Positions 23,592-30,732 of a stretch of 35,089 nucleotides of DNA are shown here, piece by piece. The number at the start of each line of letters is the position of its first letter. Positions within the stretch are counted from its first letter, which is position 1. The position numbers and the translations under genes are program-made. The stretch is from SAR202 cluster bacterium. GTDB lineage: Bacteria; Chloroflexota; Dehalococcoidia; Lucifugimonadales; UBA2962. Location of the stretch: positions 1 to 35,089 of the forward strand of contig JAKUTS010000014.1 in assembly GCA_022447925.1 (NCBI GenBank), written 5' to 3'. A model generated the notes under the pieces. It searched no databases and had not been told where the DNA came from. It was given only the letters and a program-made list of their open reading frames with translations.

Positions 23592-25304
23592 TTATTTGTT
23601 TCCTTGTTTGTAGCTTTCAATCTGTTCAGTTACACGTTCAACCAAATCTTTTACTTTAAATGGTAGTCCAGTATATTGGGTTATCGATATCGCGTTTACG
23701 CCCATTGATCTTAAAACCATTGAAAATTGGCCTTGGTAGTTAAGTTCAGGAACTATAACAAGTTCTTTTTGTCTCAATTGCGTAAGCATGTCCGGAGGAA
23801 GAGGGTTGATGAACATTGTATATAGCCAGCCGATATCAGTCCCAGATTTAATTAACTTGTCATAGGCTTCCCGAGCAGGTCCTTTTGTGCCTCCCCAAGG
23901 AACCAAAGCAATCGGTGAGTCGACAGCATCAGCTTCAAAATCCCCATCTTCCAAAACTTTTATTTTATTCCACCTACGATGAGTCATTTGAACATGTCGT
24001 TCCGCTAAATGTGTCGTATCTCCAATCCCATCATGTTCACTACCATTTGCAACATAACTGCCAGGACCACCTGGGATTGGCATTGGCGATACACCAGATT
24101 GGTCATATCTTTGATATCCATTCGAATCCAAGTTCACTTGTCGTTTTTCCACCGGAATTTTAGATAAATCAGGCTTACGTAAGTTTTGATTTCGCTCTGA
24201 TAAAGCCATTTCACTCATCAGAATAACGGGGCCTTGATATCTTTCAGCCCAATTTACTGCAGTCACCGCACCATGAAAACATTCCTCGACAGACCCAGGA
24301 GCAATGACCGGCAATCGAATATCACCATGAGCCGGAAACATTGTAGACATCAAATCTGATTGTTCAGTTTTAGTTGGAAGTCCAGTTGCTGGGCCTCCGC
24401 GCTGCACATTTACCACCACCAGCGGAATTTCAGCCATCCAGGCTAATCCTAATCCTTCACTCATTAAAGATAATCCAGGACCCGCAGTGGACGTCATTGC
24501 CTTAGCACCTGCAAAACCAGCTCCCACTAAAGCTGTAATCGACTCGATTTCAGAGCTTACCTGAAATACAAATTTACCTTTAGCGGGTAGGTTTTTCTCC
24601 ATAAATAAGAGGATGGGAGTTGCTGGTGATATAGGATAGCCAGCAAAAAAGTCAACTCCTGCATGCATAGCTCCGAGAGATATCGCCAGGTTACCATTCA
24701 TCAACACTTGTTCATAATCAGGTTTTTTGGACGGATTCAGTTGACCAATACTGATTCCCCGTTGCTTAACCTCAGTTCTACCCAAGCCCATAGCTTTGAT
24801 ATTCGAGTCAATAATTTCTTGATCATTAGGTCTGCCACGAGTGAACTTCTTTGTAACAAATTCGTCAAGAATAGCTTGTTTCATAGATACAAGCTCAGCT
24901 AATGCTCCTATCACTACCATATTGGCAGCCCTTGTATTTCCTGTGGATTTTGCCAATTCATCAAAATCAATGCCTATAGCACTATCATTATCTGTAAGTT
25001 CAAATTCCGCGCTATTATAAACAATCACACCGTCGTCACTAAGAGATTCAGAGTGATTCATGTATGCTTGTTCATTGAAACAAACTAAAACATCCAGTTC
25101 ATCTCCTGAACTTAGTACGGGATTAACTGAAATCCGTGTTTGTGTCCAAGTAGGTCCACCGAGAATTTGTGAAGGGAAAGTCGCAAACGTCTGCGCGTTA
25201 TAGCCAGTCTGTGTAGCAGCCTGAGCTAAACCTTCAGCAGAGGTAACAACTCCTTGCCCGCCTTCTCCAGCAAAACGAACAATTAAATCGTCTTTATCCA
25301 ACAA
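23592..25304 (-). CDS. korA: 2-oxoacid:ferredoxin oxidoreductase alpha subunit with fused gamma domain (KorA-like)
   Basis: A 570-residue fusion. Residues 1-190 are the gamma domain (VRFAGEGGQGVVTSA, FATFPSQILGGPTW). From about 205 the alpha part runs: GNLAISLGAMHAGVDFFAGYPISPATPI (the YPITP motif for coenzyme A and ThDP), SEIESITALVGAGFAGAKAMTSTAGPGLSLM, and QRGGPATGLPTKTEQSDL. The C-terminal domain II includes VPWGGTKGPAREAYDKL. The active enzyme is an alpha-beta assembly with korB. The start is TTG at 25304 with an AGGA four bases upstream. A strong TTGACA/GATAAT promoter lies about 80-100 bases upstream on the same strand. Its position between two halves of the ccm genes is probably incidental. 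Confidence 0.93.
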   Translation of the reverse strand: MLDKDDLIVRFAGEGGQGVVTSAEGLAQAATQTGYNAQTFATFPSQILGGPTWTQTRISVNPVLSSGDELDVLVCFNEQAYMNHSESLSDDGVIVYNSAEFELTDNDSAIGIDFDELAKSTGNTRAANMVVIGALAELVSMKQAILDEFVTKKFTRGRPNDQEIIDSNIKAMGLGRTEVKQRGISIGQLNPSKKPDYEQVLMNGNLAISLGAMHAGVDFFAGYPISPATPILLFMEKNLPAKGKFVFQVSSEIESITALVGAGFAGAKAMTSTAGPGLSLMSEGLGLAWMAEIPLVVVNVQRGGPATGLPTKTEQSDLMSTMFPAHGDIRLPVIAPGSVEECFHGAVTAVNWAERYQGPVILMSEMALSERNQNLRKPDLSKIPVEKRQVNLDSNGYQRYDQSGVSPMPIPGGPGSYVANGSEHDGIGDTTHLAERHVQMTHRRWNKIKVLEDGDFEADAVDSPIALVPWGGTKGPAREAYDKLIKSGTDIGWLYTMFINPLPPDMLTQLRQKELVIVPELNYQGQFSMVLRSMGVNAISITQYTGLPFKVKDLVERVTEQIESYKQGNK

Positions 25305-25379
25305 TCAATCCTATGAAGTACCTATCTAACAAAGAAAAAGATTTGTAAGACAGATATATTTAAAAAGTATTATTCCCAA

Positions 25380-25407
25380 ATTATCAGTTCAAAATCTCAT
25401 ATGTCAA
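25380..25407 (-). promoter_or_regulatory. Promoter for korA-korB
   Basis: On the minus strand: TTGACA (25407-25402), a 16-base spacer, then GATAAT (25385-25380). The -35 is perfect and the -10 has one mismatch. Transcription would begin near 25373, about 70 bases before the TTG start of korA. Confidence 0.7.
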
Positions 25408-25480
25408 TGAGTAAATAAAATCGTTTTCTGAATGTATGGGGCGCACTATACAGCGGTTAAACCCTTTTATAAAGGTGTAT

Positions 25481-25495
25481 ATTCGACTTTCGAAT
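25481..25495. repeat. Short inverted repeat in the ccmB-korA gap
   Basis: ATTCGA (25481-25486), CTT, then TCGAAT (25490-25495), with TTTATTTT following on the plus strand. Just to the left, CCTTT/AAAGG (25462-25474 region) forms another small arm pair. On the minus strand these lie between the ccmB stop and the korA promoter, where a terminator or operator would be expected. The stems are short. Confidence 0.35.
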
Positions 25496-25527
25496 TTTAT
25501 TTTGATTTATATTGCGTTTTCGAATAA

Positions 25528-26214
25528 TTAGTCCTGTATAACATAGCTAAATGCAATTGAGCAAACTATCAAAAATATTATGTCGAATGCTGCAATAATA
25601 GGTAACCACATAGTGACCTCAGACCAAGGGCCACCAATCATCGCTGGCTTGGACGCTTCAATCGAAGCTACCAGCACAGGAACGATAACAGGCAAAAATA
25701 AAAGCGGTAGCATAACTTCTCTAGCTTTCGTTTTCATTGCCATTGCGGAAAACAGTGTTCCAACAGCTGAAATACCCAAGGTTGATAGTAATGCTACTGG
25801 AATAAATTCAAGAGCAGATATGGGTAAATTATATAGAACTGCAAAAATTGGAAAAGTAATTATTTCTATGATTAGCATAAAGGTAAAAGTTGACAGTACT
25901 TTGCCAAAATAAATAGCATCTCTACCGACCGGTGTTAACAGCAGGCCATTCAAAGCATTATTCTCTTTTTCTATTGCAAAAGTACGTGTAAACCCTAGAA
26001 CCCCACCGAAAATAAATGCAATCCATAAAATTCCTGGAGCAAACATTCCAATATTTTTAGGATTTGGGCTAACGCCGAAATTAAACACAACGATGACCAA
26101 TAAAGAAAACACTAACACTGATACCAACGTGTCTCGTGATCTGATTTCATACATGACGTCTTTCCAAAATATCGCCAAGCATGGATTGAGTTTTATCCAT
26201 TGAATTAAATTCAT
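25528..26214 (-). CDS. ccmB: Heme exporter membrane subunit CcmB
   Basis: A 228-residue protein with six predicted membrane helices, starting with a cytoplasmic FWKDVMYEIRSRDTLVSVLVFSLL segment that is the CcmB hallmark. The middle has LWIAFIFGGVLGFTRTFAIEKENNALNGLLLTPVGRDAIYFGK, also typical. CcmB pairs with CcmA to form an ABC complex that releases holo-CcmE from CcmC at the expense of ATP. Its start overlaps the ccmA stop by ATGA (26211-26214). The 223-base region downstream contains inverted repeats and the korA promoter. Confidence 0.9.
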   Translation of the reverse strand: MNLIQWIKLNPCLAIFWKDVMYEIRSRDTLVSVLVFSLLVIVVFNFGVSPNPKNIGMFAPGILWIAFIFGGVLGFTRTFAIEKENNALNGLLLTPVGRDAIYFGKVLSTFTFMLIIEIITFPIFAVLYNLPISALEFIPVALLSTLGISAVGTLFSAMAMKTKAREVMLPLLFLPVIVPVLVASIEASKPAMIGGPWSEVTMWLPIIAAFDIIFLIVCSIAFSYVIQD

Positions 26215-26954
26215 CTCTCAACCTGTTTAAACTGATCAGAATATCTGAAATATTGTTCTCTAAGCTGTTCAATATCGACTGATTTAGTACCTTGCTGATA
26301 TCCAACTATCCCTTTAGATAAAATTGCTACTCTATCCCCCAGGTTTACAGCTTGATCAAAACTATGGGTCACAAGCAGTACAGAACAATCGGATTTCTTT
26401 AAGTCTTTAATGATTTCTCGCAGCAAAACCACTGCAGACTGATCTAAACCACTTTCTGGCTCATCCATCAATAACAATCTGGGACTATGAAGAAGGGCTC
26501 TCGCAATGGAAATACGCTTTTGCATACCATGCGACATGTTACCTACTTTTAAATCTAGAATAGCTGAGATGCCTAATTTAACTGCAATTTCTGATATTCG
26601 TTCATTAAGATCATCGACTCTGAACATACGGCCAAAAAACTTGAGGTTTTCTAAACCATTCATCTCAGAATACAGCATAGGAGCATGCCCCACTACTCCG
26701 ATATAACTCCGTATTTGATTAGGTTGGCTTTCGATTGAATTACCATACAAATTAACAGTGCCTCGATCAGCCTTAGTGAGCATCGATATGATATTGATTA
26801 GTGTAGTTTTACCCGAACCATTCGACCCTAGCACAGACAAAACTTCACCGGCATTAATACTAATATTGAGACCATTGAGAACTCGAGTGCGACCGAAAGA
26901 CTTAGTTAGCCCAGATATGTCTAGCGAGGTTTTGTTTTGTTGTTCAATTTGCAC
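26211..26954 (-). CDS. ccmA: Cytochrome c maturation ABC ATPase CcmA
   Basis: A 247-residue ATPase. Walker A is GSNGSGKTT (around residue 44), the signature region reads MSHGMQKRISIARALL, Walker B is LLLMDEPESGLD, and the switch His is in LLVTHSFDQA; all catalytic residues look intact, unlike in the orphan ATPase at 10694. The MSHGMQKR form and the directly coupled ccmB identify it as CcmA and not a general exporter ATPase. The start is GTG at 26954. The 119-base gap to the divergent queF gene must hold both promoters; no strong one stands out. Confidence 0.88.
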   Translation of the reverse strand: MQIEQQNKTSLDISGLTKSFGRTRVLNGLNISINAGEVLSVLGSNGSGKTTLINIISMLTKADRGTVNLYGNSIESQPNQIRSYIGVVGHAPMLYSEMNGLENLKFFGRMFRVDDLNERISEIAVKLGISAILDLKVGNMSHGMQKRISIARALLHSPRLLLMDEPESGLDQSAVVLLREIIKDLKKSDCSVLLVTHSFDQAVNLGDRVAILSKGIVGYQQGTKSVDIEQLREQYFRYSDQFKQVER

Positions 26955-27033
26955 TAAATTTGGTCTTTAATTTATCACTCATTAAAACTAATACTGTAGT
27001 ATAAGGCTTAAGTATAAACAACGGTTTGAAAAA

Positions 27034-27055
27034 CGATAAGGCCTTGAGCTTATCG
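27034..27055 (+). promoter_or_regulatory. Stem-loop in the queF leader
   Basis: CGATAAG (27034-27040), an eight-base loop GCCTTGAG, then CTTATCG (27049-27055): seven perfect pairs. It ends five bases before GGGGGG (27061-27066), which stands seven bases before the queF ATG and is the only ribosome-site candidate. It does not match the preQ1-I riboswitch pattern I know. A leader element or translation control is possible. Confidence 0.45.
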
Positions 27056-27073
27056 AAATCGGGGGGTTGATAC

Positions 27074-27508
27074 ATGTCCAGTATAGAAGAATTGAAATCG
27101 AAATATCTAAATATAAATAAAGAATTTGAAAACCTAAGTGTGCCAACAAATGTTGATGATATTAAAACATCATTACTATTATGTTTTGATAATTCCTCAA
27201 GTAAACTAAAATCAGAAATTGAAATTGAATCAGATGAATTTACCGCGGTTTGCCCTTGGACTAATCTACCTGACTATGGCAATTTGAAAATAATCTATTT
27301 GCCAGGCCAACATTTAATAGAACTCAAATCTTTAAAATACTACTTGAATCAATATCGCAGTGTTGGAATTGTTCAGGAGTATGCAGCAGATCGAATATTG
27401 AATGACCTTGTTAGTGTATGCAAGCCAGAACAGATGACAATCATTTTAAAATATAAGATTCGCGGAGGACTACTCACTACCGTAAAATCGAGTTACAAGA
27501 AACAGTGA
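27074..27508 (+). CDS. queF: NADPH-dependent 7-cyano-7-deazaguanine reductase QueF, His-to-Gln variant
   Basis: A 144-residue unimodular (YkvM-type) QueF that reduces the nitrile preQ0 to the amine preQ1 in queuosine synthesis. The catalytic Cys is C60 (FTAVCPWTNLPDY), with Asp D67. The QueF motif is ELKSLKYY (83-90). The substrate-binding segment normally reads HE; here it is QE (Q101-E102, codon CAG), so a His thought to assist catalysis is absent. The frame is otherwise full length. It is the first gene of queF-queC-queE and its stop overlaps the queC GTG start by four bases. QueD and GTP cyclohydrolase are not in the window. Confidence 0.9.
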   Translation: MSSIEELKSKYLNINKEFENLSVPTNVDDIKTSLLLCFDNSSSKLKSEIEIESDEFTAVCPWTNLPDYGNLKIIYLPGQHLIELKSLKYYLNQYRSVGIVQEYAADRILNDLVSVCKPEQMTIILKYKIRGGLLTTVKSSYKKQ

Positions 27509-28254
27509 CTGATTTCGGAGTGAGCTTATTGTCAGGTGGCCTTGATTCTACCGTTGTAACCTCTTACGCAGCGACTAAAGTTACACGTTTAAATGCTTTA
27601 ACGTTCAATTATGGACAAACTCACGTAAAAGAAATTGAATGTGCCACTAATATCACATCAACATTAAATATTTCCCATAAAGTCATCGATATATCATTTG
27701 TTCAAAACTTATCTTGGTATTCTGCACTAACTAATCCTGATGAATTCAAGACACCAACAGACAGACCCACAAAAGAAATTAGTGAAAATATACCCATTAC
27801 TTACGTTCCACTAAGAAACACAATATTTCTGTCATTAGCAGCAGCGGCATTGGAAAGCGAAGTATTAAATGCTATTGAAACCAATAAATTAGATACAACT
27901 AATATATCTGCAAAGGTGTTCATGGCTCCTAACGCTATAGATTATAGTGGCTATCCAGATTGCCGACCGGAATTTTTTGCCTCCGCAATAAAAACTATCA
28001 ATCTGGGAAGTAAACTATCTACTGAATACGATGTAGACATTGAAATTGTCACGCCCATAATCGATAAGACTAAAGCTGAAATAATTCAAATGGGAATTCA
28101 ACTCAATTCACCTATTAAATTTACTTGGAGTTGTTATGGTGGCGGCACAATGCCATGTAATCATTGTGATTCTTGTATTTTAAGGGCTAGAGGATTTCAA
28201 GAACTTGGAATTCAAGATCCAGCTTTAAGAGACTTAAATAATGACTCTAAATAA
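27505..28254 (+). CDS. queC: 7-cyano-7-deazaguanine synthase QueC
   Basis: A 249-residue ATP-dependent ligase that converts 7-carboxy-7-deazaguanine and ammonia to preQ0. The PP-loop SGGLDST is at residues 10-16. YVPLRNTIFLSLAAAALE is typical. The zinc site is C(x8)C(x2)C(x2)C in SCYGGGTMPCNHCDSCILRA. The start is the GTG at 27505, overlapping the queF stop (GTGA). It overlaps queE by 14 bases. An ~20-residue insertion near residue 130 (with NKLDTTNISAKVF) makes it slightly longer than many QueC proteins but sits outside the motifs. Confidence 0.95.
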   Translation: MTDFGVSLLSGGLDSTVVTSYAATKVTRLNALTFNYGQTHVKEIECATNITSTLNISHKVIDISFVQNLSWYSALTNPDEFKTPTDRPTKEISENIPITYVPLRNTIFLSLAAAALESEVLNAIETNKLDTTNISAKVFMAPNAIDYSGYPDCRPEFFASAIKTINLGSKLSTEYDVDIEIVTPIIDKTKAEIIQMGIQLNSPIKFTWSCYGGGTMPCNHCDSCILRARGFQELGIQDPALRDLNNDSK

Positions 28255-28993
28255 AGCAAAATCGAGAGACATCATAGATTCGAGCATACTTAAATTAAGT
28301 AAGATGGATTCTGGCCATCCAGAAATCTTTATATCTATTCAAGGAGAAGGGATTTTCGCTGGAACTCCGTGTGTTTTCGTAAGATTGGCTGCTTGTAACC
28401 TAAGTTGTACTTGGTGCGATACTAAATATACTTGGGACTGGAAAAATTTCGAATATACCGATCATGTAATAACGTTAGATCACAATTCCATATACACAAT
28501 TATTGAGGAATATAAACAGAAACATGTTGTGATAACCGGTGGAGAACCACTGTTGCAACAAGAAGCATTGATGCCTCTAATTACTTCATTATCCAAAAAT
28601 AATTACGTGATAGAAATCGAAACCAATGGCACTATAGATCCAGTAAAGCCTCTTTTAAAAATGGTTAATCAATGGAATATATCTCCAAAATTAAATAACT
28701 CTGGAAATCCAAAAGATAAACACTGTGAATTAGAAATATTAACAAAATATAAATCGCATCCTAATGCCTATCTAAAGTTTGTGATTGTTGAACGGCAAGA
28801 CATTACCGAAGCCATTAAAATAGCAGAATCAGCAGGTTTTCCTGCTAACAGATTAATATTGATGCCCGAAGGAACTAAAGGTCCAGATCTGATAGATAAA
28901 AGTGGTTGGCTCAGTGATTACTGCACAAAAAATGGATTGAGATACTCATCTCGTTTACATGTTTTACTTTGGCAAGGTGTTAGAGGAAAATAA
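28241..28993 (+). CDS. queE: 7-carboxy-7-deazaguanine synthase QueE (radical SAM)
   Basis: A 250-residue radical SAM enzyme that contracts 6-carboxytetrahydropterin to 7-carboxy-7-deazaguanine. The substrate motif IQGEGIFAGTPCVFVRL comes before the cluster motif CNLSCTWCDTKYTW (CxxxCxxCD). VITGGEPLLQ and EIETNGT follow in order, and the C-terminus is LLWQGVRGK, also typical. The start ATG at 28241 is inside queC, so translation is coupled. About 20 polar residues precede the conserved core and could be partly non-native if translation begins at a later Met (28303). It completes the preQ0-preQ1 part of the queuosine pathway apart from QueD and GTP cyclohydrolase. Confidence 0.93.
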   Translation: MTLNKAKSRDIIDSSILKLSKMDSGHPEIFISIQGEGIFAGTPCVFVRLAACNLSCTWCDTKYTWDWKNFEYTDHVITLDHNSIYTIIEEYKQKHVVITGGEPLLQQEALMPLITSLSKNNYVIEIETNGTIDPVKPLLKMVNQWNISPKLNNSGNPKDKHCELEILTKYKSHPNAYLKFVIVERQDITEAIKIAESAGFPANRLILMPEGTKGPDLIDKSGWLSDYCTKNGLRYSSRLHVLLWQGVRGK

Positions 28994-29051
28994 ATATTGT
29001 TGTTAAACAAAAATATAGTAACGACAGACTTTAAATCAGGAGGCAACAAAA

Positions 29052-29804
29052 TTGAAATTTGCACGATATGAAAGTAATGGGACGGTCCAATATGGAATCG
29101 TATCAGGAGATACAATAGCTAAGATTACTGGAGAACCATGGGGAGAATATGAGATTTCTTCTGACACAGATACTCTTTCATCAATTAAAATTTTAGCCCC
29201 TACACTACCATCTAAAATGATTGCAATTGGGCTCAACTATAAAAGTCACCTCGGTGATAAAACTGCACCATCAGTTCCTGAACCATTTATTAAAACTCCA
29301 TCTTGTATTGTTGGTCCAGACGATTGTATTGTCCTGCCTACAGATTCAACTATCGTTCAAGAGGAAGCTGAATTAGCGATAATATTCGGAAAAACGTGCC
29401 GAAATGCCACAAAGGAAAATGCTCTTGATTATATATTCGGATACACCTGTGCGAATGACGTTAGCGAAAGAGATTGGCAAAAAAATGATCTTCAGTGGAC
29501 TAGAGCTAAATCATCTGACACATTCGGCCCAATTGGACCGTTTATAGTAACTGGGCTCGACCCATCTAATTTGGCTATAAGTGCCAGACTAAATGGTGAA
29601 ACAGTTCAGTCTAGTAATACTTCAGATTTATTGTTTGATGTACCATCAATAATCGAATGGGTTAGTAAATTCATCACAATGGAACCTGGTGATTTAATTT
29701 TAACAGGAACGCCTGGGACTACTGCCACATTAAATGATGGAGATACTATAGAAATTGAGGTGGAGGGAATAGGAGTGTTATCGAATTGTGTGAAAACGCA
29801 ATAA
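29052..29804 (+). CDS. Fumarylacetoacetate hydrolase-family protein
   Basis: A 250-residue FAH-fold enzyme. A short N-terminal domain leads to SKMIAIGLNYKSH, FIKTPSCIVG, then the metal site EEAELAIIFG with the later CANDVSERDWQ. TFGPIGPFIV, LFDVPSIIEWVS and DLILTGTP complete the family pattern. Members hydrolyse or decarboxylate 2-keto-4-ene acids or oxaloacetate, and the substrate is not decided by sequence. The start is TTG at 29052, with AGGAGG nine bases before it, the best ribosome site in the area. It follows queE by 58 bases and may be co-transcribed, but has no known link to queuosine. It is convergent with ccdA, six bases apart. Confidence 0.9.
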   Translation: MKFARYESNGTVQYGIVSGDTIAKITGEPWGEYEISSDTDTLSSIKILAPTLPSKMIAIGLNYKSHLGDKTAPSVPEPFIKTPSCIVGPDDCIVLPTDSTIVQEEAELAIIFGKTCRNATKENALDYIFGYTCANDVSERDWQKNDLQWTRAKSSDTFGPIGPFIVTGLDPSNLAISARLNGETVQSSNTSDLLFDVPSIIEWVSKFITMEPGDLILTGTPGTTATLNDGDTIEIEVEGIGVLSNCVKTQ

Positions 29805-29810
29805 TTGACC

Positions 29811-30539
29811 TTAGAAAATTTGCTCCAATCTCAAGAACAGTAAGTCGCTACCATCTCCAATAGACCAATAGTAAATTAGGTATACACCCGCTCCTACCAT
29901 AGCTAGATTTCCTAATGGTTCAACTAATGGAAATACTTTCCGCAATATTTTACGCACCAGTTCTTTGAAGAAAACGGCCCCAATGGCAACGGCAATCATT
30001 ACCACTCCCATTCCAAATCCATAGCTAAGCGAACTAATTATTGTCTCTACTACGCTATAAGTTGTAACTGCTTTTCCTGTTACTATGCCTACTGCGGCTA
30101 AGAATATCGGTAACGCACAACTGACCGATGCGACTGCATAGCCAATCCCAAACAAAAATACGTTTCTAATGCCTTTACCCTGGCCAAGGTTAATTCTGCT
30201 TGCCGCAATAAATCCCAATTTCTTCTTAAATACAATCAAGGAAATTCCAAATGCAGTAATAATTATGCCTACAAGTAGTCCAGCCAACGGTAAATACTGG
30301 CCTATTACAGACCCTCCAGCTGCCACGATTAAGCCAACAATGCCAAAAACGATAATGAATCCCGCGGTAGTAACCAACCCAATTAGGATAGCTCTAAAAC
30401 TATCCACCAATAGATTGTTTCTATTAGAATCTCCAGATAATTGATATCCGACATAAGCTGGGAACATTGCTGCGCCACATGGATTAAAAGCAGCAACCAT
30501 GCCAGCAGAGAAAGCAAATAGCAACGGCAGATCGATCAT
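29811..30539 (-). CDS. ccdA: CcdA/DsbD-type transmembrane thiol-disulfide transporter
   Basis: About 242 residues with six predicted membrane helices. Two conserved Cys sit in NPCGAAMFPAY and VSCALPIFLA, the pair that carries electrons across the membrane from thioredoxin in CcdA proteins. In cytochrome c maturation this keeps the apocytochrome CXXCH thiols reduced, fitting the nearby ccm genes. The ATG at 30539 is preferred: GGAG is seven bases upstream. A TTG at 30557 would add six residues and swallow the ribosome site. No thioredoxin-like partner (ResA/CcmG) is in the window. Other CcdA-like proteins serve metal or arsenate systems, so the link to cytochrome c is an inference. Confidence 0.85.
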   Translation of the reverse strand: MIDLPLLFAFSAGMVAAFNPCGAAMFPAYVGYQLSGDSNRNNLLVDSFRAILIGLVTTAGFIIVFGIVGLIVAAGGSVIGQYLPLAGLLVGIIITAFGISLIVFKKKLGFIAASRINLGQGKGIRNVFLFGIGYAVASVSCALPIFLAAVGIVTGKAVTTYSVVETIISSLSYGFGMGVVMIAVAIGAVFFKELVRKILRKVFPLVEPLGNLAMVGAGVYLIYYWSIGDGSDLLFLRLEQIF

Positions 30540-30650
30540 CAAAGTACTCCAAAACAACTTGTTAGTTTCATTTTATTAAACTATGAAATTAATTTCTTTA
30601 TGGGTTAACTTAGAATTGCATGTTAAATGACTTCGGTTTAGTATTAATCT

Positions 30651-30677
30651 AATTGTGATAATAATCTGATGACAATT
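30651..30677. promoter_or_regulatory. Palindromic operator-like site upstream of the sulfite/nitrite reductase gene
   Basis: AATTGTGAT (30651-30659), a nine-base spacer, then ATGACAATT (30669-30677). The arms pair at eight of nine positions. It lies directly upstream of an extended -10 box, where an activator or repressor would act. It resembles neither a simple FNR site nor any one motif I can name with certainty. Confidence 0.5.
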
Positions 30678-30685
30678 GGTATAAA
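30677..30685 (+). promoter_or_regulatory. Extended -10 promoter of the sulfite/nitrite reductase gene
   Basis: TGGTATAAA matches the extended -10 TGnTATAAT with one mismatch. No good -35 is seen at 16-18 bases, which suggests dependence on an activator bound at the adjacent palindrome. Transcription would start near 30692, about 40 bases before the ATG. Confidence 0.5.
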
Positions 30686-30732
30686 TACTTAATTTTTCCA
30701 ACTAGACACCTCATCAGCACAAAAGAAATATT

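Noticed and set aside
27034-27055. Intrinsic terminator
   Set aside because: The stem is not followed by a T-run on either strand and no gene ends just before it.
26955-27073. preQ1-I riboswitch before queF
   Set aside because: The short C-rich loop hairpin with an A-rich tail typical of preQ1-I is absent; only an unrelated stem is present.
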